From NCBI GenBank assembly GCA_024752435.1, contig CP103025.1, forward strand, positions 186,001 to 250,000: a stretch of 64,000 nt of DNA, given 5' to 3'. The stretch is from Allantophomopsis cytisporea. Its lineage: Eukaryota; Ascomycota; Leotiomycetes; Phacidiales; Phacidiaceae. Positions 33,884 through 44,780 of the stretch are shown here, piece by piece; within the stretch, counting starts at the first letter, position 1; each line of letters starts with the position of its first letter. The notes under the pieces were generated by a model. That model was not told the DNA's origin. It worked only from the letters and a program-made list of their open reading frames with translations, and made no database searches. A program made the translations under genes and the position numbers.

Positions 33884-33885
33884 TA
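33864..33885 (-). repeat. Right terminal inverted repeat plus TA target
   Basis: Read on the minus strand it begins TAGGCCACGTAAGTAATGAA, the mirror of the left end. Confidence 0.85.
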
Positions 33886-34783
33886 CCGCAGTACAGACAG
33901 CAGAAATGGAGGAGCTTCACTTCTAATTTGCGAAGGTCTTCATTTCATGCGGTTTCAAAGACACTAATATTGGCATATGGATAACTATAATGCATCTATT
34001 TCCATATGTCAAAAATATGCAAGAATGGGAAGTTCGTTCATTACATAGATGTCAACATATATGGTCAATACCTGACAATACTTCACCTGAATATACTCGA
34101 GTGAGAATTTCTCACTTTCACCTGATTACTGGATTACGCACATAACAACATTACATAGTATTTAGAATAGCTACAAAGTAAAATTTGGTCCCTTCCTCCT
34201 TCAATCAATTTGTTGCCCATTTCTTGCTGCCCAATAAAGTGACAATAGGTTATACGGTAGATTAACCATCTTAATCAATTACATCAATATATATTCGAAG
34301 ATACATATCTGTTTACCGCGATCATAGTAAACTTGTCTTGAAAAAGATTCAAAAGAGACCTTCTTTAAAAGATGGGACATCAACAGAATCTTGGATGAAA
34401 CTGAGACGTTGAAGCCAGAAACCTCAAAACATGATATTGTTCTTCATGAATATCAAAACTCAGAGTTTAGTTATTATGTTTACTATTGCGACTTACAGAA
34501 ACTACTTCTACTGACCATTTATCCAATGCTGTGGTTTCAATTGAGGATCAGAGCATACAAAGGCAAGTTCTAGATAATATCATTTTTGTCAGTGGAACAC
34601 ACGATCTGTTACTTGACATGAAAACATATGATTTGTATTAACCTCGCATTTACCAATATTTAGTCAATATGGCATTTTTCTTGAGATGAATTTACCTCAA
34701 CATATGAATTAAATTTCCAATTAAACATGTATGTAATTATTCGGACTAGTCGTTCCCACATTCTATAGTTTCATTAATTATAC
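33886..34783. other. Intergenic, no gene seen
   Basis: 0.9 kb of AT-rich DNA between the transposon and the 3' end of the permease gene. A 60-codon open frame at 34391-34573 has no recognisable content. Confidence 0.5.
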
Positions 34784-36568
34784 TCAAAGCTGATACCTAA
34801 AATCGGGATCCGTCTTCTTGTCTTTTCCTGTCTCTATCTGCCGATTCAAGTAAACGTATGTGTACCTCATGAATACCATGATTGCGATAGCCACCACGGC
34901 AAGCGCGAAAAGAACCTTAAATCCATTATGATATCTTGGAGCATCATCACCTTGAAATATATGCGATGCGGGCACTCCAGAGAGATTGGTCATGGCCATG
35001 TATAGAGCGATAGCTACTGCACGCCGACGAGGAGTTGCCTGGTTGGCTCCGAGCCAAGCTACATTGATTGGATGCCATGATGGAGAACTGTTTGTATTTA
35101 ATGGTTGTTATAGAAAGATAGATTTCATCACTTACCCTCCGGTAAAAACTAAGAATGCATAGAAATACCAGTTACTGTATGAACGTGGTAACACCTAGTC
35201 GGTGTTAGTATGATGCCTGACAACAGAGAATAAACACATACATCCAGAACAATCAGACCAATCAGTAACCATATCGCGGCAAAAAGTATAGGAATACTCC
35301 TTGAGTTTACTCTGTCACTCCACCATGCAAGTGCTAGGGTTGTGATTATGAGCAGTGCACTATTTGGCATAACCAGCAAATTCGAATCAAAAGTTCCAAA
35401 CCCAAAAGACTTGATAATAGAAGGGCTGTATGTGCCAATAGGTGGTGAGTACTCCAGTCCAAAGAGAGCCATGGCACAATGTGCCCACACTTTCCAATCA
35501 GTAAGTACATAAAATACGATCTTAAGCTGTGAGATGCCCATGTCGCGCGGATCTGTATTATACGGATTGTCTCGCACGATGCGGCCGAGCAGGATCTCCG
35601 TCTCATGCGGGGTGAAAGAGGATAACGGGTTGATTTTCAGGATGCTGTTTCCGCGCTCTATATCTCGTGGTAAAAGGAACAGAGTACAGATGCCCACAGT
35701 TAGTGTTACAAGTCCATCTACGACAATCAGCTGGATGCAGAGGTAGGGGATACGACTTGTCATACCTATTAGGAACAGCCATTGCCATCCTGTAAGTCCA
35801 CCTCGACCACGAAGATGCAGTATTCCATAGGCGATCAGGCCGTTCAAGAGGTTGGCCATGTAACTGCCCACAAAGAACCACACTGTGCGCTTGCCCAATT
35901 CTCTTTTGGTGTACCACTTTGTCAAATACCAAAGCGTCCCGGGGATGAACCCAGATTCACAGAGACCAAGTAGAAAACGTGTTGCGAGGAAGCCAGACTT
36001 ATTCGTTATGAATGCTTGAAAGGTAGCTACAAGGCCCCAAGCTAGTAACTGGCATGGTAACCAGATATCTGCACCAACCTATCATTCATTAGTTACGACT
36101 TTTGCAGAACGTTCGTATCATTGATAGGCCTGAACATACCTTCTGAATGGCTAGGTTGGCGGGAATATCACCAATACAGATTCCAACAAATACGAGACTG
36201 GTTCCAGTGTTCACAACTTCTTGGTTAATGTTGAGGTCCTTTCTCATATTGTCTGTCAGAGCATTGCTAATATTTCCTCTAACAAATATCAGTACATACT
36301 CGCACCTTTATATCTATGGAAACCATGATTACCTATCAAGATTCAGAGTGAAAAACATTACCATTACCAAGGGAATAAGGTAAAGATCTAGTCTCCTCAG
36401 TAGCCTTTTCTCTTCCTCTGGAGACCACGAAGTGGCCCTGAGGACAGCATTGAGTTCGGATTTGACGACAGGGTCGAGATCGTTTTCGGAAGTCGTCTCC
36501 CCATTATTGGTAGAAATGACTACCTCTTTCTGCGCGTCGTGCAATTGGATGTTATGGTCACGTGACAT
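34784..36568 (-). CDS. MFS permease of the allantoate permease (Dal5/anion:cation symporter) family
   Basis: A plasma-membrane proton symporter of the fungal ACS/Dal5 group, which carries organic anions such as allantoate, vitamins or sulfonates. Five exons (36568-36333, 36278-36140, 36078-35242, 35194-35136, 35087-34784) give 524 residues. Landmarks are EEEKRLLRRLDLYLIPLVMV at TM1, FVGICIGDIPANL, RFLLGLCESGFIPGTLWYL (the R-LG-EG-PG block of TM4), WQWLFLIG at TM6 and the C-terminal-half motif SWHPINVAWLGANQATPRRR. About 12 membrane spans are visible. It is head-to-head with a TauD-type dioxygenase, so sulfonate or taurine uptake is the likely job; this is inferred from context. Confidence 0.92.
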
Positions 36569-37016
36569 TCTGACAATGCTCTTGACCCCGATACTTTTCT
36601 GCTACCCCGAAAACTACTCGTAGATGTAAACACATATTATAAGAGAGTGTTATATATGCGGATAAAATCCAACTGTCTTGGCAGGATTTGAAACGCAATA
36701 CGCTTGTGGCTCATCGCCACGGTATCGACAAGACTGAACGCTGCTCACAGTGGTGGAAGATCTCGGATTGTTCTTCATCATATTTCATCACTTGTGCTAC
36801 AAATTCGTGATTTGAAATACAGGGATTTTAAGTGCTGACCATCCGATTCTTTGATCTCCCCCAGCATATTGCGCGTTCAGAAAAGAATGGAGATAAGGCG
36901 GGTTTTAAAGAGATAATATTTAGTTAAATGTAATATTTTGCATGATTCCAGATTTTTAAGTTGCCTACGGTTATCCGCTTCTATCAATCTTAACTCAGTT
37001 CTAACAACACCTCATT
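36569..37016. promoter_or_regulatory. Divergent promoter between the permease and the dioxygenase
   Basis: 448 bp shared by both genes, suited to joint control. It contains one clear inverted repeat (36706-36720, separate entry) and a TATAA-type stretch (TATAAGAG, ~36639) on the permease side. Confidence 0.55.
36706..36720. promoter_or_regulatory. Inverted repeat GTGGC-N5-GCCAC, possible operator
   Basis: A perfect 5-bp dyad spaced by five bases, placed about 140 bp from the permease start and ~300 bp from the dioxygenase start. Its shape suits a dimeric regulator. No specific factor can be named. Confidence 0.35.
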
Positions 37017-38308
37017 ATGCCTGCTGTATTCAGAGAGACAACTTTGCCCGACAGGCCAGCCAATCTTCCTCACCCTGAGTACCGAACACCAAGGGGAGTC
37101 TCGCCACTCGAAGCAGTTCAGAATGCAGGGTTGCAATATCCAAATTACACACCCTTCAAGCTTCCAAATCTTGTTGAAAAGGGTTTCACCGACCGAGGAA
37201 TCGATTCCGACATCAACAAAACCGCTCTTCTGGGCGCAGCATCTAAAGTCATAAATCTTACTCCAGAGATCGGTACAGAATTGGTCGGTTTACAACTTGC
37301 AGATCTGAGCGTGCAGCAGAAAAATGAATTGGCGCGGCTCGTGGCAGAACGAGGTGTTGTGTTTTTTCGAGATCAAGAGCTTGATGTGCACCAGCAGATA
37401 GAGTTTGGGGCATATTATGGGGACCTGCATATTCATCAAATGGCTGGTATCATTCCAGATCTGCCCTGGGTGCACCCAATTCACAAGGATAAAGGTTCCG
37501 TAAACGGTCGATCCCATCAAATTTGGCACTCGGATGTTAGTTATGAACTCCAGCCCCCGGGACTTACATTGCTGAAGATGGATACTTTGCCGCACGCTGG
37601 GCCAGATGCATCTGAAGAGACGGGAGGTGATACTATCTGGGCGAGTGGATACGGAGTATATGAGTGTTAGTAATTTGCCTCTTCTCAGACCGGTCGTTAC
37701 TGATCTCAGCAGCACTTTCTTCAAAGCTTCGAGATATCCTTGAGACTCTCGAGGCGAAACACAGCGGTCTGGAACAAGCACAGAAGGCCATTGCCACCAG
37801 CGGATGTCTGCGTCGAGATCCAATAGAGACAATTGTAAGCATGGTTTCTATCATGAGCTTGGCATGATTTTCTGATTCAAGTAGCATCCCGTTGTTCGAA
37901 CGCACCCAGTCACTGGCTGGAAGACCCTGTATGTGAACGAAAACTTCACCAAAGAATTGGTAGGTTTGGAGCCACGATTCAGTAAAGCGCTGCTCGACAA
38001 CTTGTATCGTACGATCGCCGAAGCATATGAATATCAGGTCCGATGGAAATGGACAAAGAATGCCGTGGCTATTTGGGATAACAGGGCAACATTCCATACT
38101 GGCATTTTCGACTATGGTAATTCGTGTACTTCGAGCTTTCCACTCCGTAGCAACTGACGGTGAAATAGGTGGCCATCTCAGACATGGACTTCGTGTCGCT
38201 CCTCAAGCCGAAAAGCCATTCTTTGACCCAAAATCGCCCTTGAGAAAAGACGATAAGAAGGCAGTGGAGACGAGCAATGGTGATAGTAAGAACTTGCAAA
38301 GTAGCTAA
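37017..38308 (+). CDS. TauD/TfdA-family Fe(II)/2-oxoglutarate dioxygenase (sulfonate/taurine dioxygenase type)
   Basis: These enzymes hydroxylate alkylsulfonates (or related compounds) so that sulfite is released for use as sulfur source; yeast Jlp1 is an example. Four exons (37017-37665, 37710-37834, 37885-38116, 38169-38308) give 381 residues. The iron ligands are H171 and D173 in IWHSDVSYE and the distal H329 in NRATFHTGIFDY. The 2-oxoglutarate arginine is expected in GHLRHGLRV just after. VVFFRDQELDVHQQ and GDLHIHQMAG are typical family blocks. The introns are 44, 50 and 52 bases. The divergent permease supports transport plus degradation of one compound. The exact substrate is unknown. 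Confidence 0.92.
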
Positions 38309-39036
38309 GATGATTACATGGGCTCTATGTCATGTCGGGCTCTTCGAGGTGGCTCCAGTGTGTGCAATATTTAGTAGCATAGTAAAATCCCAGTCAAATC
38401 CGAATGTCATTTAGAACCTCATACCAGAACAGAGTCGCTGAATCTACAGTTGTCCGCGAAAACCGATAACGATGATATGTCTCATAGGATAGATAAGGTT
38501 TTGCCCAAATATAAATTGGACCTAGGTACTTGCCAATAAGAATTGTGTTTTGTGACAAACCTATCACAATTTATCCGGGAGTGGGCTGATTAGGCAGTGT
38601 CAGTTGCCATACGCGCTGGAGATTGGAGGAAAAAGATAAAGGGAACGAAGTCGTCATCGTGATGAAAACTCGCGACAGTGAGGCAATAGCGGGAAACGCG
38701 ATCGGATGATATCCGAGGACCCGAGGACCTCAATACATTCATTCTTTCATGCTTCCACCCCTCGGTCGCTGCTTCGATAGGCAAATGATTGTCCATAACA
38801 TGACTTGTTGAATTGCAACATATATGTGAAGAAGACGCAACTTGTATTTTGGCTTCATTAATATATCGGTCTTGATATCGCGGTAATTCTTTTCGCCGTA
38901 CAGACATTTATCCCAGGTCTCAGGTTGCATCATCAATTCCCAGTCTCAGTGATGATGAAATGAATGGGGCGGTTCCTTTAAATATGGGTGAGCAGAGTGT
39001 TCACGATGTAAGAATACATATCATAATATTTCCATC
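38309..39036. other. Intergenic, no gene seen
   Basis: 728 bp between the dioxygenase and the GH28 gene. A CTTTAAATAT stretch at ~38975-38985, about 55 bp before the GH28 ATG, may serve as its TATA element. Confidence 0.45.
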
Positions 39037-40810
39037 ATGGCGATGTCATTCTTGCATTTTTTGCCCATTCTGTCTTTTCTGGTATATCAGACTCATTGCC
39101 AGCTGATTGGACCAGTTGGACCAACGACGGCACTTTCAGAAAAAACTATCGAATGCAGTATTCTTGATTACGGTGCCGTGGCAGATAATAAAACTGACAT
39201 AGCCAGTGCTTTGAACTCGGCCTTCACAGAATGTGTTTTGCAAAATCCTGGAAGTCGGCTTATCGTTCCATCGGGTAATTATCTGCTCAACACTTCGGTC
39301 GTTCTGTCTAATGGTACCAATTGGGCATTTCAATTAGACGGATTGATAACTGGAAATTATGGAGGCAACTGGACAGTTGACAGAGGTTTGATACTCCAGG
39401 GCTTTGCCGGTGTCGAGGCGCTAAATGCTACAATTAATGGAGAAGGCGATCAACGATTTCTACTCAACCTTCTGGTCATTGTAAATGGTTTGTATAGAAA
39501 TCCTAAGATTTGTATATATGACATTAACAGTTTTTAGCGGTTGACTTCGAATTCTACTCGTCAAATGGACTTGGTGCAATCCAGGGTCAAGGATATCTGT
39601 ATAGATTGGCCAGCAAGTATGTAATTCCAAGCATCTTTGCGTATCATAGAGTTGGACGAAGATTGCTAATGATCCAACTTTCAGTGCTGAACGACCGAGA
39701 CTGGTTCGTCTTATTTCTCCAATTAACGCATCTATCCACGATCTTCTTCTTATCGACAGCCCAAAATTTCACTTCGTTTTCGACTTTGGTATCAATATCG
39801 AGGTTTATCACTTGACGATTCGCGGTGCAAATCTTGGAAGCTACGACGGTATCGATGCCGTTGGCACTAACTACTGGGTTCACGATAATGAGATCACAAA
39901 TCGTGATGAGTGTGTATCTGTCAAGAGTCCTTCAAACCATGCTTTGGTTTCGGATCTAGTTTGCAACCAAGCGGGCTCCGGGATTTCCATCGGTAGTCTC
40001 AATGTTTCTGCATCAATTGCAAATATTGTAAGTAGAACACACAGTCAAATTAGTCCTGGTAACTTACAGTATCTTAGCATGCAACGAATATTTCCATCAT
40101 TGCTGGCAATAATATAGCGTTTATCAAAACATATCCTGGAGGCTCGGGTTACGTCACAAATGTTACATTCGAGAATTTCCGATCAAAAGCCAGTCTCTAC
40201 GGATTAAGTGTCAACCAATACTGGCAAAACACTTTCACTCCAGATACTGGTAGTGTAGCGCTCTCGAATCTTGTATTTAAAAACTTTACAGGTCTATAGT
40301 CTCAGCTTCTCTTTCACCTCCACAAGTCCGCTAACTTTCCATAGGCTCCGTTGCAGATGGAGCTCTTCGCCCTCCATTGTATCTGATTGGCAACGATCTC
40401 ACATTTGTGACCAATGTTAGCGTGTCAGACTTTTCAATTTGGACTGAGAGCGGAACCGATGTGGTGAACAAAATCAACAATATCTTCGCCACTCCAGGCA
40501 ATGTGAATGATGCTTCTGATGGGATCGAGACCCTCGCTGTGGGCGCAACACCTGTGGCCTACACAAGTACTATCACGCTTACTACAAGTCCTACAGGCTG
40601 GGTAGAACCGTCTTCACCCACCTGGGCTGCTGCTTCTACTGGATATGGAAGTAAGTAAATTTCTTGAAGATAGGCTCCATGTTAGTTCGAATTTTTGAAG
40701 ACCTTTGACTGACTTTTCATATAGCTGATGTTCCAATCCCGGTTTATACACCAGCAGCATTGTGGAAACCAAGCGGTGACTACGATAAACATTATTGGGG
40801 AAGTTTCTAG
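39037..40810 (+). CDS. Secreted rhamnogalacturonan hydrolase, glycoside hydrolase family 28
   Basis: GH28 enzymes cut pectin; this one belongs with the rhamnogalacturonases, which hydrolyse the rhamnose-galacturonate backbone. Six exons (39037-39487, 39538-39616, 39685-40027, 40078-40291, 40345-40650, 40725-40810) give 492 residues. Residues 1-21 (MAMSFLHFLPILSFLVYQTHC) form a signal peptide; cut likely before QLIGP. CSILDYGAVADNKTDIASAL opens the beta-helix. The catalytic zone reads SYDGIDAVGTNYWVHDNEIT then NRDECVSVKSP and CNQAGSGISIGSLN, the rhamnogalacturonase variant of the polygalacturonase NTDG/DD/GHG motifs. Several N-glycosylation sites (NGTN, NWTV, NATI, NVSA) occur. It points to plant cell wall degradation. 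Confidence 0.92.
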
Positions 40811-41905
40811 AAATTCGTAGAGAAGGTGGGGGTGAAGGCTGTCTTAGTCGAACAAAGTGATAGTCGATGGTAGACGGAGAAGGATACAGCGAGAAAATGT
40901 AAACATCAACTTGAATAGGGAGATGTGAGTACAGTGTATAGACATGTAAACACTTTATATAATTGATGAAGTGGTGATTGCACATTGACAAAGAAAAATA
41001 AAGGAAGAAAAAAAAAACATGGAAGCATTCTAAAAAAGCAAAAGTGGTTGATTGTTTTGGTTCGAGTGAGAATCGAACCTGCAAAAGATCAATGGGTAGG
41101 AGAGTGCAGTCTCATACCTCATCGCAGAAAACCCGCCTGCGGGTTTTGCTATCCGTATACTCACCAATTCCAAGTTTTGAGGGGAGGAGATTGATCGCTG
41201 CACCAGTCAACCTTGGAAGTTGCAGATATTGGGCTTATTTGGTAGTATATAGTTGTTCTAGAGAAGTGTGAGCTGGAGTGTATTTAGGCAGGGTGTTTGC
41301 GTTGCTCACTTTCATCGTTTACATGAGTCAGGTATGGCTTATTTTGTACGTAGAATGCGCCACCCTTCACTGTCGCGCCTCTGCTGTGCTTGTAACTAGT
41401 TAACTATCGAGAATTTCTTGATTGCTACGTTGCAGATACTTAAACTAGCTTCCAATTCTATAGATAGCAAGGTGTATATATGTTTTTTCTTATATAGAGT
41501 ATGTCAAGAGCACAAAATATCCCAAAACTATTATGAAAAATCCACTCTTACAGACAAGAGCACTGAGAAAGATTATCAAACCAGATGTCCAATTTTCAGA
41601 AAAGACTCAGTAGCTACTGGAGTTGAATTATATGCCTCGCTGCGTTGTGGCTTGTTGCTGGCTAAGAGACCACAAAGGAATCTCCGAGCAGAATAAAACC
41701 CGATTGTAGTGAAATGGGAGAAGCACGCCCACGTTTTTTCTTCCCCATATATAAAATTGTTGAAGTAAGGACTGTTGGAGATATAAAGGCACATAAGCAC
41801 TGCGTTATCACAAAATATACTTGCTACTCCACCAGATTCGTAATTCCTGTACAATACGTTGATGCTTGTGTGTCTGCACCTTGCATATCTATTCGTCCTA
41901 TTCCA
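40811..41905. other. Convergent intergenic region between GH28 and polymerase iota
   Basis: 1.1 kb. Short frames at 41418-41696 and 41714-42094 have no domain. It holds a 20-bp palindrome (41128-41147) and a sequence resembling a tRNA B-box (41071-41081, minus), discussed elsewhere. Confidence 0.5.
41128..41147. repeat. 20-bp palindrome AAAACCCGC-CT-GCGGGTTTT
   Basis: A perfect 9-bp inverted repeat around a 2-base centre, with poly-A on one side and poly-T on the other. On either strand it looks like a bacterial rho-independent terminator, but here it lies between two converging fungal genes. Confidence 0.9.
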
Positions 41906-43899
41906 CTACGTATCTCCAACAGCATGAAACCTCTCATGAGCTGTCATAGCAAATGGCAGCATACGTGCACCACAGGTCGCACAAGGTACAGTATCGATGT
42001 CAGTCTCACTACCCACATCCCACTGATCATCAGGAGTTGCTTGCCATTGCGACAGACCTTCCTGCGTGTCCATGTCAAGGTCTTCAGAATCTAACTGGAA
42101 TTCCGGTACCAGATCCAGCTCATCGTCACGCCTTTTCATATGTGTCTGAGGTTCAAGAAGCGCCACATCACAGCCAGCACTTGGCTCAGCAGCGTCCTGT
42201 ATAGCCAGCTTACCATTCTCTCCTTCCCGTTCAGATTCCAAACCATCCGGTGGGACATCTCTATCCTCGACATCCCACTCTCTACGCCTCGAAAATAGAC
42301 CAATAATATCCGCACTTCCACTCCCACCGCTACCTACTCCATTCCCACTCTCCTCAATCCCAATAACAGCAACATTGAGTAAACTCATAACTCCACCGCG
42401 CGGATGTAGTCTCTTGAACATTCCCATCAAAACCTCACTCAGCTTCTCCGCCGCATCTTCGTCCCTAAATACGAAACTTGGACATGGCACCGACCTCGAT
42501 GCTCGGCTTGCACCTCTACCCTCTCCCATCTGGCGCTGTACTTTCATCCGCGTACTCAACCTCAACCCCCTAGGGACTCCTCTCCAAGCTCCACCAACTC
42601 TTAGATCAACTCGCATACGGCTCAGCAGCTTAGCACCCAGGGCTTGTAATTCACTGGCTATCTGCGCAATTGTAGTAAGGCCGAGATAGGAGTCTTCAAT
42701 AGATATCTGACGAGGAATGATACGCGCAGGCTTGACTTCAGTATCGTCAATGCCAAGGAGCAGATTCCATATAGTTGGGGCGAGGGTGTGAGGTGTGCCT
42801 GGGAGTGAGAGAATTGCTGTAAGCTGAGAGAGTGATATAGAAGGTTGCGTGAAGAAGGATGAGACTGTTAGTTTCTTTTCAGAGGAGAGAGGCTGGTAAG
42901 GTTGGTCTGGAAGGGGCTTAGGAGGGGATGGGAGTAAGTGATCCCGAATTTTCTGGGCGGTCCTGAAGCCAATGCCAGGGATCTTGGAGATGTCGTGAGA
43001 GGCGAGGAAGGTAGTAATATAAGAAGGTTGGTCGTCAGATGATGTATAAGGTGGGAGGAGGACGGTCTGGCTTCGAGGTTTGTTAACGTTCCCAACAAGC
43101 TAGTATTGTTAGCCACAATTCGCAATGAGTTGTAAGGAAAACGATGCCTGAAGAGAACTTAGTCCTATATGAATCAGAGGGGATTGTTACACACCTTTGA
43201 TAGAAGCTTGTTTGTGGAGATTCCCACGGTGGCTGTGTAGCCTGTATGCTCCTCCAGACAATGACGGAGATGCTGCGCTAACCAAGAACCTAGAATAAGA
43301 CGAGTGTAGAGACCACTCTCACTATGATGCCCATAGTTCTCATGCCTTAGATGCGGTTTTGGCAGCAGCGAATCCCCATCTGGCTCTGTGCTCATGGCAG
43401 GATATGTAGGGCCATACGGCCTCTCTGCATTAAACTCAAATCCACGCATAGGATCCTCTCTATCAAGGATAAACCATGAGTGCTGCAAATCGTTGGGGTT
43501 GAGCAGTTGTACATTATAGTCAATCATATCACTGACATCCATAAAGATTTCATCAAACCCAAGTTTCTCAAGGCGATGATTCCACGAGAAAGAGTCTAGG
43601 TAAGCGTACAGTTCTTTACTCGCATCACGGAAGCGCGTCAGGTCCTCGCCGAGCACGACGACGACATCAGGACATACACGCCGGGCTTCACTGATCAACT
43701 GGAGCTTGCGTAGGCCTCGTCGTCGCGCTTCATAATTGCAAGTGACTATAATGTGCTTTTGTTGTACGGCGAGAGGCAGTGTGCGCAGGGCCGGGTTTGC
43801 GACCTCGAAAACGGACGCGTAGAAACTGTCCATATCGAAATGTAGGATTGTGCGGTCATCCTTCCTCTTTGACGGGAAGTGCTGTGCAACGGTTGACAT
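41906..43899 (-). CDS. POLI: Y-family DNA polymerase iota-like translesion polymerase
   Basis: Translesion polymerases copy past damaged bases in the nucleus. Exons 43899-43195 and 43099-41906 (95-base intron) give 632 residues. The palm has FDMDSFYASV with D22 and D24, then VTCNYEARRRGLRKLQLISE, LGEDLTRFRDAS and LEKLGFDEIFMD with D116 and E117. NYEAR and GEDLTR match polymerase iota rather than eta. The finger/thumb part follows with TATVGISTNKLLSKVCNN|LVGNVNKPRSQTVLLP and the helix-hairpin-helix DISKIPGIGFRTAQKI. The C-terminus ends in CATCGARMLPFAMTAHERFH, which has the Cys/His pattern of a ubiquitin-binding zinc finger, preceded by an acidic region that may hold PCNA or ubiquitin contacts. 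An insert (~140-190) with SWFILDREDPMRGFEF is fungal-specific. Confidence 0.92.
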
Positions 43900-44780
43900 G
43901 TTTCAGCATATCTGGAGGTTTAGCCCGAGTAAGGATTCCTATGGCGGATCCGTGCGATGAGTTGAGAATGATGATTATTGATGCCAATTATCTTGAGGTC
44001 GTTAAGCCTTGATACAAATTCAAAGCACGTTTCAAAGCACCTCTAAAATAGACCTGCACACATAGTAAAAGCTGTGTGTCAGAACTGAACTGTCAAAGTC
44101 AGTACAATGTTTTGCTCGTGAATTCTAGTATAATTGGCAAACAAAAGGGAGCTCGAAATCAAAAGGTAAGCATGGAAGATTCATCGACTGCTATATCACG
44201 TGATGCTGTTCGGCTTCCAAAAAGGTTCGGCGAACGAGTAGAGTTAATGCCACTAACCCAATACGTTCGGCAAACGAAACTCCGAAACATCAAATTGCAG
44301 TGATATATCCGAAAGTTGTCAGCACCGACCCTCTAAATACATGTAAATATGAATATACGCCGTGTATACTCTACTACTCCATGGTGTTCAGATATGAATG
44401 CAGCTTATTTTGCCATTTTGGGTCGGGTAATCAGTTTGATGGGAATTTGAGGTTCAAGTGACCATCATCTTGTGCAGGCACAGGCCTCAAGTTTACTTGT
44501 TTCTTACACACATTGCTTCATAATTTTCAATAACTGCCCACCCTCTTTTCAAATGCTTACAGATGCAGATATGAAAAGTGGTCAATAATCCGCTGTCATC
44601 GTTGTAAGCATGTCAATAAGAACGGAGATATGCAATCATATACGTAAGCATGGGTGTGCAATGTCCCCAGGGGATCCAAGCGATAACTATAAAGCCCTCG
44701 AGTTCCCGCTGCTACTCTATCAATAAACCGAATCACTTGTTACCATCACATCCTCATTATATAATCCTCTCACTGCCAAG
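43900..44780. promoter_or_regulatory. Divergent region, polymerase iota / flavin monooxygenase
   Basis: 881 bp between start codons. The duplicated motif GTTCGGC(G/A)AACGA occurs near 44224-44238 and 44266-44277 (CGTTCGGCAAACGA), a possible paired site. The monooxygenase side has a TATA box (44688-44693). Confidence 0.45.
44688..44693 (+). promoter_or_regulatory. TATA box of the flavin monooxygenase gene
   Basis: TATAAA in ACTATAAAGCC lies 88 bp upstream of the ATG at 44781, followed by a CT/CA-rich leader. Confidence 0.6.

Noticed and set aside
41055..41165. Possible tRNA on the minus strand (B-box GGTTCGATTCT, A-box-like TAGCAAAACC)
   Set aside because: The T-stem pairs only 3 of 5, no 5' partner for the acceptor strand CGAACC was found, and no anticodon arm folds. 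At best a relic.
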